9,588 nucleotides of DNA, from positions 360 through 9,947 of the forward strand of contig JALUHL010000134.1 in the NCBI GenBank assembly GCA_027053695.1. Direction: 5' to 3'. The notes under the pieces are model-generated. The model was not told where the DNA came from. It saw nothing but the letters and a program-made list of their open reading frames with translations, and made no database searches. This stretch comes from Ghiorsea sp. GTDB taxonomy: Bacteria > Pseudomonadota > Zetaproteobacteria > Mariprofundales > Mariprofundaceae. Position numbers and translations under genes: made by a program. Numbering within the stretch: position 1 is the stretch's first letter; each line of letters opens with the position of its first letter. Positions 1 through 7,436 of the stretch are shown here, piece after piece.

Positions 1-734
1 ATATCAATGCCTGCTTCGCGCATATCATCCAATACCTGCAATACTTCATCTTTTTCTTCACCAAGCCCAACCATGATACCCGATTTGGTGACCACAGAAG
101 GGTCAATTTCTTTGGCGCGTTGCAACAGGCGAAGCGAAGTGAAATAACGTGCGCCGGGGCGAATCGAGCGGTAAAGACGCGGTACAGTTTCCAAATTATG
201 GTTAAAAATATCAGGTTTAGCATCCATGATAGTATTCAGGCATGTATCAGGTTTGCGCTGGAAATCAGGGGTTAATATCTCAATGGTGACTTCAGGCTGC
301 CTTGCTTTTAACTCACGAATCACGGTGGCATAATGGCCTGCACCGCCATCTTTGAGGTCATCTCTGTCTACGGATGTAATCACCACATGTTTTAAACCGA
401 TTTCAGCGACTGCCTTGGCAAGATTTACGGCTTCATTGGGGTCAACTGCGTCTGGTTTTCCCGTTTCCACATCGCAAAAGGCGCAAGTGCGCGTGCAGAC
501 TTTGCCTAAAATCATAAATGTGGCAGAGCCTTGCTTCCAGCATTCTCCGATATTGGGGCAGGATGCTTCTTCGCACACGGTATTTAATTTCAAGTCGCGC
601 ATCATTTTGCTGATGTTGTGATATTCTTTGGACATAGGCGCGCGCACTTTTAACCACTTGGGTTTACCTGCCATGGGTTGTGCTTGTTGGGTGGTGGAGC
701 TTACCACTTGAATGGGAATCACTTTTCTGCTCAT
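1..734 (-). CDS. lipA: Lipoyl synthase LipA (partial, C-terminus beyond left edge)
   Basis: Radical-SAM enzyme that inserts two sulfur atoms into octanoyl groups on lipoyl-domain proteins, the last step of lipoate biosynthesis in the cytoplasm. I translated the minus strand from the ATG at 734. It gives 244 whole codons of an enzyme usually about 300-330 residues long, so roughly 60-90 C-terminal residues lie outside the window. The auxiliary-cluster motif [12 protein letters not shown] has Cys at residues 54, 59 and 65. The radical-SAM motif CTRTCAFC has Cys at 80, 84 and 87. Family stretches [18 protein letters not shown] and RSIRPGARY are also present. The ATG overlaps the stop of the upstream transporter gene in an ATGA (731-734), which suggests translational coupling. 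An AGAGGA lies about 12 nt upstream, so the Shine-Dalgarno spacing is long. The identification is secure; what is lost is only the C-terminal part. Confidence 0.96.
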   Translation of the reverse strand, partial: MSRKVIPIQVVSSTTQQAQPMAGKPKWLKVRAPMSKEYHNISKMMRDLKLNTVCEEASCPNIGECWKQGSATFMILGKVCTRTCAFCDVETGKPDAVDPNEAVNLAKAVAEIGLKHVVITSVDRDDLKDGGAGHYATVIRELKARQPEVTIEILTPDFQRKPDTCLNTIMDAKPDIFNHNLETVPRLYRSIRPGARYFTSLRLLQRAKEIDPSVVTKSGIMVGLGEEKDEVLQVLDDMREAGID

Positions 735-1786
735 GTAATCGTTGTTTCCTCTTGGTTGACATCAATATCAGGGCCTAACAATATGGCAATCCATTGGGTT
801 TTGGGGTTGGCTTCACATGCCAGCTTCACAATCATGGTAAGCGACACAGATAACAACATACCCACAGGGCCTAAAATCCAGCCCCAGACTACCAAAGATA
901 GGAAGACGACCAGTGTGGATAGCCCAACACCTTTACCCATATATCGCGGTTCAATGACATTGCCCATGACAACATTGACAACCACATAACCTAAAGCCGT
1001 GTATGCAGCAGTGCCCAAGCCCAGTTGCACGGTTGCCAGCATCACTGCGGGTACTGCGGCAATGATGGAGCCGATATTGGGCACGAAGTTGAATAAAAAT
1101 GCTAATAAGCCCCAAAGTACAGGATAATCTACGCCTAAAAATGTCAGCCAAACCGTAATCAATAACCCCGTTGCAATACTCACCATACTTTTGATGACCA
1201 AATAGCTGTGCACGGTTTTCAAAAACGATTCAAAAGCTTGGGTATTGGGCGCATGGCTATCCATGACTGCCCATTTATGAGGAAGTGCTACGGCTTCAAA
1301 CAAGACGAATATCACGATAAGTAATAATAAGAACACATTGGTCAATGCATTACCCAAACCGCTCAATAAGCTGCCGACAAACTTCATCACCGATGCAGGG
1401 TTAAGCGTTTCCAAAAGGTTGCCAGCAGGCATTTCAATGCCAAGCCCTGCAAGCCAATGCAAAAGTTGCCCTGTTTGCCCCTGAATACGTTCTTGATAGA
1501 AAGGTAAGTTTTTCGAGAAATCTGCGATTGCAGTGCCTGCATACAATGAAACCAATAAACCGATAAGCACCAAAGAGCCTGTGACGATAAAAACAGCGGC
1601 TGTGACATTCACACCTTTATTCAGCAGGAAATATAAAGGGGGCAAGCAAATGATGGCAACAAATGCCGCCAATAAAATCGGCACCAACAATGGCGCAGCC
1701 AATTTCATGCCCGCTACGATAATCACAATGCAGGCGGCAATCAGCAGAATATGCTCACCTCGGCTTACAGCCTTAGGTTCAGCCAT
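731..1786 (-). CDS. AI-2E family transporter (TqsA/PerM type membrane protein)
   Basis: 351-residue polytopic inner-membrane protein of the AI-2E/UPF0118 family. Hydrophobic segments lie at about residues 13-50 (two), 60-85, 145-168, 200-218, 224-255, 262-278 and 290-325, fitting the usual eight-helix plan. Family signatures are [14 protein letters not shown] (235-248) and the C-terminal block [20 protein letters not shown] (278-297) followed by [13 protein letters not shown]. As I remember it, this closely resembles E. coli TqsA (YdgG), which is of similar length and is implicated in autoinducer-2 export. Other family members carry out Na+/H+ exchange, so the substrate cannot be assigned here. 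The ATG at 1786 follows the ferredoxin-like gene by 15 bp, with only a weak AGGG upstream. Its stop overlaps the lipA start by 4 bp. Family call high, substrate unknown. Confidence 0.9.
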   Translation of the reverse strand: MAEPKAVSRGEHILLIAACIVIIVAGMKLAAPLLVPILLAAFVAIICLPPLYFLLNKGVNVTAAVFIVTGSLVLIGLLVSLYAGTAIADFSKNLPFYQERIQGQTGQLLHWLAGLGIEMPAGNLLETLNPASVMKFVGSLLSGLGNALTNVFLLLLIVIFVLFEAVALPHKWAVMDSHAPNTQAFESFLKTVHSYLVIKSMVSIATGLLITVWLTFLGVDYPVLWGLLAFLFNFVPNIGSIIAAVPAVMLATVQLGLGTAAYTALGYVVVNVVMGNVIEPRYMGKGVGLSTLVVFLSLVVWGWILGPVGMLLSVSLTMIVKLACEANPKTQWIAILLGPDIDVNQEETTIT

Positions 1787-1801
1787 GATCTTTGCCCTGC
1801 A

Positions 1802-2014
1802 TTATTCAAAATCCTTAAGGCGCGGGTCATCCAATGCCAACTCATTTTCACCCGATGCAAAGGATAGCTTAAGCCAAGGTGTGCAACCCTCGCAATCCAT
1901 GCCAGCGCCAGCCGCCATAGCAGCTTCCAATGAGCCCAACTCTTTAAGCTCGGCAAAGGTTTTGTGCATACATTCGCAACGGTTGACTATAGGATTATCT
2001 TGGTTATCACTCAT
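1802..2014 (-). CDS. Small BFD-like [2Fe-2S]-binding protein
   Basis: 70-residue soluble protein with four cysteines in a C-x-C-x25-C-x2-C arrangement: C13 and C15 (RCEC), then C41 and C44 (DCEGC). This matches the bacterioferritin-associated ferredoxin (BFD-like) [2Fe-2S] fold, where CxC and CxxC pairs are typically about 31-35 residues apart; the spacing is shorter here. The stretch after CxC (KTFAELKELG) and the GAGMDCEGCTPWLK motif also fit small BFD-like proteins. The acidic C-tail lacks further motifs. A good Shine-Dalgarno (GAGGG, about 6 nt upstream) supports the ATG at 2014, which overlaps the stop of the upstream hydroxylase gene in an ATGA. It lies in an operon with lipA and a di-iron hydroxylase, so an electron- or cluster-transfer role is plausible but inferred. 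Confidence 0.68.
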   Translation of the reverse strand: MSDNQDNPIVNRCECMHKTFAELKELGSLEAAMAAGAGMDCEGCTPWLKLSFASGENELALDDPRLKDFE

Positions 2015-2847
2015 GCTTTTCCCTCATCTTTAGCTTGGTCTGGCTGCGAATAAACACCGCCATTCTCGCTAAAAGGTAACTTGAGCATCCAAAAAATGGA
2101 AGCGGTGGGTGTGTCGCCTTGATACTGCTGCAAACCAATGGTCATCTTATCATGCCCCAAATCGGGTTGTGCATGATAGCTGCCAAAGATTTTATCCCAA
2201 ATGGACAGGTTAAAACCATAATTGCTATTGGTTTCATGTTTGAAAATAGAGTGGTGTACGCGATGCATATCAGGGGTGACAAACAACAAACGAATCACGC
2301 TATCCAAAGCTTTGGGTAGCCTGATATTACCATGGTTAAACATGGCCATACCATTTAAGATGACTTCAAAGAGCACTACGGCAGCCGCAGGCGCACCCAG
2401 TGCAATCACAGCGGTAAATTTAATCAACATGGATAAAAAGATTTCAATAGGGTGGAAACGCAGGCCAGTGCTCACATCAATATCACGGTCAGCATGGTGC
2501 ACTTGATGCAAACGCCACAACACAGGCACCACATGGAATAAGCGGTGTTGCCAATAGATAATCATATCCAAGATAATCACGGTCACCACGGTTGCGACCA
2601 CAGGTGATACTTCGATATTGTTGAGCAGACCATAACCTTTGTTTTCTGCCCAAAGTGCCACACCAAATGCACCTGCAGGCAATAAAAGTTTCACCAATAC
2701 CGTATCCAAACCAATCAAACCAAGGTTATTTAACCAACGCTTGGCCTTGTTTTGCTGAAGTGGACGTTTGGCTGCAAGGAGTTCCCATGCAATCACTACC
2801 GTGATGATAGAGAAAAAGGCATAGGTTCTTAACTCTTGGTCAGTCAT
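2011..2847 (-). CDS. Sterol desaturase / fatty acid hydroxylase family membrane protein
   Basis: 278-residue membrane protein of the fatty acid hydroxylase superfamily, di-iron enzymes that hydroxylate or desaturate lipid substrates at the cytoplasmic membrane. The histidine clusters that bind the two irons are intact: HRLFH (101-105), HQVHH (114-118), RFHP (130-133), NH (171-172) and MHRVHH (194-199). Hydrophobic segments lie at about 8-25, 42-66, 82-99 and 135-170. The C-terminus, after about residue 230, is hydrophilic. The ATG at 2847 overlaps the engB stop by 8 bp, and an AGAGGT lies about 11 nt upstream. The stop overlaps the ferredoxin-like gene by 4 bp. The substrate (hopanoid, sterol, carotenoid or fatty acyl chain) cannot be told from sequence. 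Family assignment strong. Confidence 0.9.
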   Translation of the reverse strand: MTDQELRTYAFFSIITVVIAWELLAAKRPLQQNKAKRWLNNLGLIGLDTVLVKLLLPAGAFGVALWAENKGYGLLNNIEVSPVVATVVTVIILDMIIYWQHRLFHVVPVLWRLHQVHHADRDIDVSTGLRFHPIEIFLSMLIKFTAVIALGAPAAAVVLFEVILNGMAMFNHGNIRLPKALDSVIRLLFVTPDMHRVHHSIFKHETNSNYGFNLSIWDKIFGSYHAQPDLGHDKMTIGLQQYQGDTPTASIFWMLKLPFSENGGVYSQPDQAKDEGKA

Positions 2848-3442
2848 CGGTGTTCAATACCTCTTCAATGATGATTTTACGTAATTCTTGCATACCTTCA
2901 TTTTTTAAGCTGGATGTAAGTATAGGTTCAAGCATGCCACCCAATGCATCGGTCATGTCTTGTTTGCGTTTGCGCTTGGCATTGCCTTTGAGCTTGTCGG
3001 ACTTGGTGGCGACAGGTTGCCAGCGAATCCCCGATTCATTCAGCCAATCAATAAGCTGTAAATCGCTATCTTTAGGGCCATGCCTAAAGTCGAGCAATAC
3101 CAACACCAACTGGGCAACTTTGGGGCTTTTGAGGTAGCTTTCAATGAGCTTAGCCCATTTGTATTTCTCTGATTTTGGGGCGCGAGCATAACCATAACCA
3201 GGCAAATCTACGACCAAGATTTTTTCATCCACTTCAAAGAGGTTAAGCAGGCGAGTGCAGCCAGGATTTTTGGATGTTTTTACCAAGCCTTTTCGCCCAA
3301 ATAAAGCATTTAATAATGATGACTTGCCTACATTCGAGTGCCCAGCTACGGCGACTTGGGGAAGGTCGGTCTCAGGAAACATTTGGGCATCGGCTACGGA
3401 AAGCTGAAATTCGGTGTTTTGCCAGTGTATATTATTCGTCAT
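2840..3442 (-). CDS. engB: Ribosome biogenesis GTP-binding protein EngB (YsxC/YihA)
   Basis: Essential TRAFAC-class GTPase that takes part in late 50S subunit assembly. From the ATG at 3442 it has 200 residues, normal for the family. G motifs are all present: G1 GHSNVGKSS (34-42), G2 Thr in PGCTR (60-64), G3 DLPGYGYA (79-86), G4 TKSDK (146-150) and G5 TSS (176-178). PGCTR has Cys where Lys or Arg is more usual. I chose this start because MTNNIHWQNTEFQLS aligns with the N-terminus of E. coli YihA (MTNLNYQQTHFVMS). In-frame alternatives are ATG 3457, ATG 3481 and TTG 3484, which would add 5-14 residues. None has a clear Shine-Dalgarno. It is the first gene of the leftward operon and overlaps the next gene by 8 bp. 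Confidence 0.93.
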   Translation of the reverse strand: MTNNIHWQNTEFQLSVADAQMFPETDLPQVAVAGHSNVGKSSLLNALFGRKGLVKTSKNPGCTRLLNLFEVDEKILVVDLPGYGYARAPKSEKYKWAKLIESYLKSPKVAQLVLVLLDFRHGPKDSDLQLIDWLNESGIRWQPVATKSDKLKGNAKRKRKQDMTDALGGMLEPILTSSLKNEGMQELRKIIIEEVLNTDD

Positions 3443-3507
3443 GCGCCAAGGCTGCATGGCTTCATGCTTTTGTTCAATCATCAAACTTTAAGGATTGCGA
3501 TGTTCTC

Positions 3508-3537
3508 TGTATAAGAAAGTTAATGATTTATTGTCTG
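3508..3537 (-). promoter_or_regulatory. Candidate sigma-70 promoter for the engB operon
   Basis: Reading leftward there is a -35-like CAGACA (3537-3532), an 18 nt spacer and a -10-like TATACA (3513-3508). Transcription would start near 3500, just upstream of all possible engB starts. The region lies between two divergent operons, where a promoter is expected. The match is imperfect and found by eye, so confidence is low. Confidence 0.35.
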
Positions 3538-3560
3538 GTAGCGCTATCATTGCCCAAAAT
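3531..3560 (+). promoter_or_regulatory. Candidate sigma-70 promoter for the dusB-ntrB-ntrC operon
   Basis: A -35-like TTGTCT (3531-3536), an 18 nt spacer and a weak -10-like CAAAAT (3555-3560) lie about 45 bp before the dusB ATG. The -35 element overlaps that of the candidate leftward promoter, so the two would compete for polymerase if both are real. Each hexamer matches consensus at only 4 of 6 positions. Confidence 0.25.
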
Positions 3561-3605
3561 TTAGGCAAAGCCTTCTTTTTCATCATTATTGAGCAAGAGA
3601 GATTC

Positions 3606-4646
3606 ATGAGTCAACCTACGCAACCCATATTACCCGGATTTAAGCTGGGTAAATTTGACATTAACCCGCCCATTGCTTTGGCACCCATGGCAGGCATTAC
3701 TGATTTGCCATTTCGCCGCATTTGCAGGCGTTTTGGCATTGGTTTGACGGTGACTGAAATGATTGCCTCGCGTGCAGTTGAGTATGGCAGCGAGCGCACC
3801 GAACGCATGGCAGAGCTAGATAAAGATGAAAGCCCTGTATCTATTCAAATTGCAGGTTCTGATTCAAAATATGTGGTGGATGCAGCGAAATGGGCTGTGG
3901 ATCATGGCGCTGATTTTGTGGACATCAATATGGGTTGCCCTGTAAAAAAAGTGGTCAAACAAGTGGCGGGTTCTGCCATGTTGCGCGATGAGCCTTTGGT
4001 AGCGCGGGTGATTGATGCGGTGGTCAAGGCTGTGGATGTGCCTGTAACGCTTAAAATTCGCACAGGTTGGGATAGCGAGAGCAAAAATGTGCAAAACATT
4101 GCGCGTATCGCAGAAGACAATGGCATTCAAATGCTCACTGTACACGGGCGAACTCGAGCACAAATGTTTAATGGCAAAGCCTCATGGCAAGATATTGGGT
4201 TAGCCAAAGATGCCGTATCTATTCCTGTGATTGGCAATGGTGATATCATTGATGGTGCATCAGCTTTGGACATGATTAAGCAATCAGGTTGTGATGGGGT
4301 GATGATTGGGCGTGCGGTTCAAGGCAATCCTTGGCTGTTGGGCGAAGTGCGTGCGGCGATTATGGGATTGCCCAAACCTGAAACACCATCGGTTGAAGAG
4401 GTGTGGGAAGTGGTGCATGAGCATATGCTACATCTTGCTGATTTTCATGGGGTGAAGCGGGCATCCAAATTGGTGCGTAAGCATGTGCCTTGGTACAGTA
4501 AACGGCGTAGAGGTTCAGCAGAATTTCGTGCATCTTTCCAAAAGGTATTTGTGTGGGAAGCCCAAATTGAAGCAGCCAAAGCCTATTTTTTATCCGATAT
4601 TCATGAGCAAGACGCGGATGATAAGGTGTTAGACATTGCAGTCTGA
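3606..4646 (+). CDS. dusB: tRNA-dihydrouridine synthase DusB (NifR3 family)
   Basis: FMN- and NADPH-dependent enzyme that reduces uridines in the tRNA D-loop to dihydrouridine. The protein has 346 residues. Motifs in order: FMN-binding APMAG (26-30) followed by ITDLPFRR, catalytic Cys111 in NMGCPVKKV, Lys150 in TLKIRTGW, His180 in TVHGRTR, and phosphate-binding GNGDI (210-214) and GVMIGR (231-236). The C-terminal helical domain runs from about 250, with VRKHVPWY. I start it at ATG 3606, preceded by AAGAGAG. The frame is open from 3495, but the upstream residues are unlike DusB and lie in the promoter region. The last 11 bp overlap the ntrB-like start. Co-transcription with ntrBC is the classical nifR3-ntrB-ntrC order. 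Confidence 0.95.
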   Translation: MSQPTQPILPGFKLGKFDINPPIALAPMAGITDLPFRRICRRFGIGLTVTEMIASRAVEYGSERTERMAELDKDESPVSIQIAGSDSKYVVDAAKWAVDHGADFVDINMGCPVKKVVKQVAGSAMLRDEPLVARVIDAVVKAVDVPVTLKIRTGWDSESKNVQNIARIAEDNGIQMLTVHGRTRAQMFNGKASWQDIGLAKDAVSIPVIGNGDIIDGASALDMIKQSGCDGVMIGRAVQGNPWLLGEVRAAIMGLPKPETPSVEEVWEVVHEHMLHLADFHGVKRASKLVRKHVPWYSKRRRGSAEFRASFQKVFVWEAQIEAAKAYFLSDIHEQDADDKVLDIAV

Positions 4647-5655
4647 CTCTGGGGCAAGCATAGAATTCTCGCATATGCCTGTGTCTTGCTTACTGCTGGA
4701 TGATAAGGGCTGCATCCAAGCTGCCAATGTTTTAGCCCAAGAGCACTTTAATCTTTCTGAGAAACGACTGCTTCAACAAAATTTATCTGCATTTATAGCA
4801 CCCGAAGAAGAGCTGAAAACATTGCTCGCACACGCCTCCAGTGCGGAAACGATTTCATCGGATGTGTTTTATACTGTGGTAGGGCATAGGCCTTATTCCT
4901 TGTATGTATCTCAGCAAAGCGATGGTTTGATTTGTGTAGTCATGATTGCAGAAGGCAATCGTTTGGAAGCTGAAATGCAAAGCCGCCGCCATGAAATGGC
5001 AGAAGCGGTATCGCGCATTGCGTTGGAGCGGGCGCATGAGATTAAAAATCCATTGGCAGCCCTTAGGGGCGCAACCCAGCTTTTAAGCGAGCAGGTGAGC
5101 GGAGAAGCGACTGAAATTGTTGAGCATATGCTTGGCGATATTGATAGGATTAAAGAGCGTGTGGATGGCTTTTTGCAAATTGGCCCGCGTGCTAACATTC
5201 AAATGCAACTTGTGAATATCCATGCTTTGATTGATAGCGTGATTCGCAATGCGGATGATCATGTCAAAGTGCAGCGCTCTTTTGACCCCAGCATCCCCGA
5301 AACCTTGTTTCATGAGCGCAGGCTTAGGCAAGCTTTGGAAAATTTGTGGAGCAATGCCATTGAGGCAAGCTCTGATTTGGTGGTTTGGGAGACCAGAGTT
5401 GAGCATGGTGTGGTTTTGCCTGAGCATAAAGGGGCAGTGCTTTCGGTGAAAATCATCAGCAATGGCGCTGAAATTCCTGAGCATATTCGGCAAAAGATGT
5501 TTGAGCCGTATGTGACGGGCAAAGAGCGCGGCAATGGTTTGGGTTTATCCATTGTGCAGCAGGTGGTGCAAGAGCATGGGGGTAAAGTGGTGGTCAACAG
5601 TGAACTCATGCGCACTTCATTCACCATGTATTTACCGCTGCGGACGGAGGAATAG
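4636..5655 (+). CDS. ntrB: NtrB-type sensor histidine kinase with degenerate G1 box
   Basis: Cytoplasmic two-component kinase of 339 residues, the presumed partner of the NtrC-type regulator just downstream. A PAS-like sensor domain (about 10-115, beginning MPVSCLLLDDKGCIQAAN) has no membrane segments. The H box is RAHEIKNPL with phospho-acceptor His134, followed by RGATQLLSEQ as in NtrB. The N box is ENLWSNAIEAS (Asn240) and the G2-type motif GNGLGLSIV spans 299-307. The G1 box, normally DNGPGIP, reads SNGAEIP (275-281), so the conserved Asp and second Gly are replaced. I use a TTG start at 4636 because AAGGTG (4623-4628) sits 7 nt upstream; an internal ATG at 4675 has no ribosome site. It overlaps dusB by 11 bp. 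Role as a nitrogen-status kinase is inferred from family and context; activity is uncertain given the G1 change. Confidence 0.88.
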   Translation: MQSDSGASIEFSHMPVSCLLLDDKGCIQAANVLAQEHFNLSEKRLLQQNLSAFIAPEEELKTLLAHASSAETISSDVFYTVVGHRPYSLYVSQQSDGLICVVMIAEGNRLEAEMQSRRHEMAEAVSRIALERAHEIKNPLAALRGATQLLSEQVSGEATEIVEHMLGDIDRIKERVDGFLQIGPRANIQMQLVNIHALIDSVIRNADDHVKVQRSFDPSIPETLFHERRLRQALENLWSNAIEASSDLVVWETRVEHGVVLPEHKGAVLSVKIISNGAEIPEHIRQKMFEPYVTGKERGNGLGLSIVQQVVQEHGGKVVVNSELMRTSFTMYLPLRTEE

Positions 5656-5664
5656 AGGGAAAGC

Positions 5665-7125
5665 ATGTTAAAAGCATTAATTGTAGATGATGATGATGGT
5701 ATTCGTTGGGTATTAAGTCGCGTTTTAAAAGAAAAAGGCTTTGAAGCCATTGAAGCACCTGATTTGGCAAGTGCTAAAGATGCGGTGAATGAACATGAGT
5801 TTGCGATTATCTTTTTGGATGTGTTCCTTCCTGATGGCAATGGTATGCAAGCCTTGGAATCAGGTTTGTTTCATGCGCCTGTGGTGATGCTCACGGCTGA
5901 AACCACGTTTGACCATGCTGTGGAAGCCTATCGCGCGGGAGCCATGGAATATCTTCCCAAACCTTTTGATTTGGATGAAGTTCGTGATTTGATTGACCGC
6001 ATCCAACCCAAACAAGCAAAGAAAAAGCCTGCAGCAAAAAGAAAGGTAAAATCAGGGAACGACAAAGCAGATAGAGAAACCACACCTGTTTCAGTGCAAG
6101 AGCATCAGCCCATTTTGGGCAAAAGTCAGGCTATGCAGCAATTGTTCCGTATGATTGGGCGGGTGGCAGCATCGGATATGACGGTGTTGATTACAGGCGA
6201 ATCAGGCACAGGCAAAGAGTTGGTTGCCCAAGAGCTGCACAGGCAAAGCCCGCGCGCCAACAATGCTTTTATTGCGATTAATACTGCAGCGATTCCTGCC
6301 GAGCTATTGGAAGCTGAGTTGTTTGGCCATGAAAAAGGTGCATTTACGGGCGCAGATAAGGCGAGAGCAGGGCATTTTGAAGAAGCTGATGGCGGCACAT
6401 TATTCCTTGATGAGATTGGCGATATGCCGCTTGCTTTGCAGGCTAAGATGCTGCGTGTGTTGGAAACAGGTGAGGTGCAGCGTGTGGGAAGCACCAAGAC
6501 CAAACGGGTGGATGTGCGCTTACTCGCCGCTACACACCAATATTTGCAAGATAAAATCAAAAAAGGTCAATTCCGTGAGGATTTGTATTATCGTTTGAAT
6601 GTGATTCCTGTGCATGTGCCTCCTTTGCGTGAGCGCAGCGATGATATTCCAGAGCTTGCGGCTGCTATGTTGGCATCGGCGGCTGAAGAATTGCATATCA
6701 CAGCCCCTATTTTGATGGATGATGCCATAGGTTTACTCAAACGCTATGATTGGCAGGGTAATGTGCGCGAGTTAAAAAATGTGATGCGCAGGCTTGCTGT
6801 GTTGACCCCGGGCGCAAGCATCACCATGGCAGATGTCGCGCTTGCCTTGGGCAATGATGAGGATGGGTTTAGCAGCGAAGATGATACGCTTTCAGGCGCA
6901 GTGCACCGTTGCATCAAGCGTTACCTTGACCAGTTGGGCTACGCCGAAGTGCAGGGTTTGCACAGGCATGTGCTTGAGCAGGTTGAACCGCCATTGTTGA
7001 AATTGGTGTTAGAAAAAGCCGAAGGCAATCAGCTTAAAGTCTCTGAAATGCTCGGCTTAAACCGTAATACGGTGCGTAAACAGTTGAAGCATTATGATAT
7101 AGACCCGAGCAGCTATAAACGCTGA
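5665..7125 (+). CDS. ntrC: NtrC-type sigma-54-dependent response regulator
   Basis: 486-residue transcription activator with three domains. The receiver (1-112) has the acidic pocket DDDDGIRWVL, phospho-acceptor Asp52 in FLDVFLPDGNG, Thr77 and Lys99 (LPKPFDLDE). DDDxxIRWVL is typical of NtrC. A Lys/Ala-rich basic linker (116-130) joins it to the AAA+ domain: Walker A GESGTGKE (178-185), sigma-54-contacting loop GAFTGA (225-230), Walker B GGTLFLDE (243-250), FREDLYYRLN (303-312) and GNVREL (365-370). The Fis-type helix-turn-helix is at about 447-476. All catalytic motifs are intact. AGAGGGA lies about 5 nt before the ATG, 9 bp after the ntrB stop. The target genes cannot be read from this window, and no glnA is present in it. 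Confidence 0.94.
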   Translation: MLKALIVDDDDGIRWVLSRVLKEKGFEAIEAPDLASAKDAVNEHEFAIIFLDVFLPDGNGMQALESGLFHAPVVMLTAETTFDHAVEAYRAGAMEYLPKPFDLDEVRDLIDRIQPKQAKKKPAAKRKVKSGNDKADRETTPVSVQEHQPILGKSQAMQQLFRMIGRVAASDMTVLITGESGTGKELVAQELHRQSPRANNAFIAINTAAIPAELLEAELFGHEKGAFTGADKARAGHFEEADGGTLFLDEIGDMPLALQAKMLRVLETGEVQRVGSTKTKRVDVRLLAATHQYLQDKIKKGQFREDLYYRLNVIPVHVPPLRERSDDIPELAAAMLASAAEELHITAPILMDDAIGLLKRYDWQGNVRELKNVMRRLAVLTPGASITMADVALALGNDEDGFSSEDDTLSGAVHRCIKRYLDQLGYAEVQGLHRHVLEQVEPPLLKLVLEKAEGNQLKVSEMLGLNRNTVRKQLKHYDIDPSSYKR

Positions 7126-7130
7126 ATTAG

Positions 7131-7160
7131 GAACCGCAGAGTACGCAAAGGTACGCAGAG
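7131..7160 (+). repeat. Left arm of a 30 bp imperfect inverted repeat
   Basis: It begins GAACCGCAGAGTACGCAAAG and ends GTACGCAGAG. It matches the reverse complement of 7332-7361 at 28 of 30 positions; the two differences are at arm positions 21 and 23. It starts 5 bp after the ntrC stop. GCAGAG occurs twice inside the arm. Confidence 0.85.
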
Positions 7161-7331
7161 TTTTATTGTCATACTAAGGGTAGTTAAAGTATCTCATCGT
7201 CATACTGACTAATGTTGAACAACTATAGATTCCTCTACTCCACTACGCTTTCCCCAGAGGTTTGGCAATTCATGACAGAACAGAAGGAGCTAGATTAAAG
7301 CCGAAGATAAATACAGATACGTTTTTCTTTA

Positions 7332-7361
7332 CTCTGCGAAACTTTGCGTACTCTGCGGTTC
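7332..7361 (-). repeat. Right arm of a 30 bp imperfect inverted repeat
   Basis: Read on the minus strand it begins with the same 20 bases as the left arm (GAACCGCAGAGTACGCAAAG) and ends TTTCGCAGAG. The arms enclose 171 bp (7161-7331). Similarity stops sharply at the inner edges, so these are two copies of a unit in opposite orientation. No transposase is present. Confidence 0.85.
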
Positions 7362-7436
7362 AAAATGCTCTTCGTGGTTCAAATAAGATAAAAGTCATAC
7401 CTTGCGAAAAAAGCTAACTGCTGCCACGATTAGCAC

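Larger units (their letters stand above)
7126..7436. other. 311 bp gene-free region between ntrC and the aminotransferase gene
   Basis: No convincing gene is visible. It holds the inverted-repeat pair described separately (7131-7160 and 7332-7361), two GTCATACT words 30 bp apart (7169-7176, 7199-7206) and two GGTTCAAA words 19 bp apart (7357-7364, 7376-7383). I see no U-tract terminator behind ntrC. The segment nearest the aminotransferase start (7384-7436) should hold its promoter, but no strong hexamer pair is evident. The stretch looks like accumulated repeat debris rather than conserved regulatory DNA. Confidence 0.6.

Noticed and set aside
352..621. Open frame on the plus strand opposite lipA
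   Set aside because: It lies entirely antisense to a clear LipA coding region and its translation shows no recognisable family or ribosome site.
1533..2033. 166-codon plus-strand open frame
   Set aside because: It runs antisense across the AI-2E transporter and ferredoxin-like genes, both of which have family motifs; the product is low-complexity and unrecognised.
2641..2670. Minus-strand TGGCAC-containing sequence considered as a sigma-54 promoter
   Set aside because: The spacing between the GG and GC elements is two bases too short, and it lies inside the hydroxylase coding region.
3561..3582. AGGC-AAA-GCCT hairpin followed by a T-run, considered as a terminator
   Set aside because: The stem has only four base pairs and the position is just before dusB, where a terminator makes little sense.
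3495..3605. In-frame N-terminal extension of dusB
   Set aside because: The extra 37 residues do not resemble DusB, the frame begins in the divergent promoter region, and ATG 3606 has a ribosome site and a normal DusB N-terminus.
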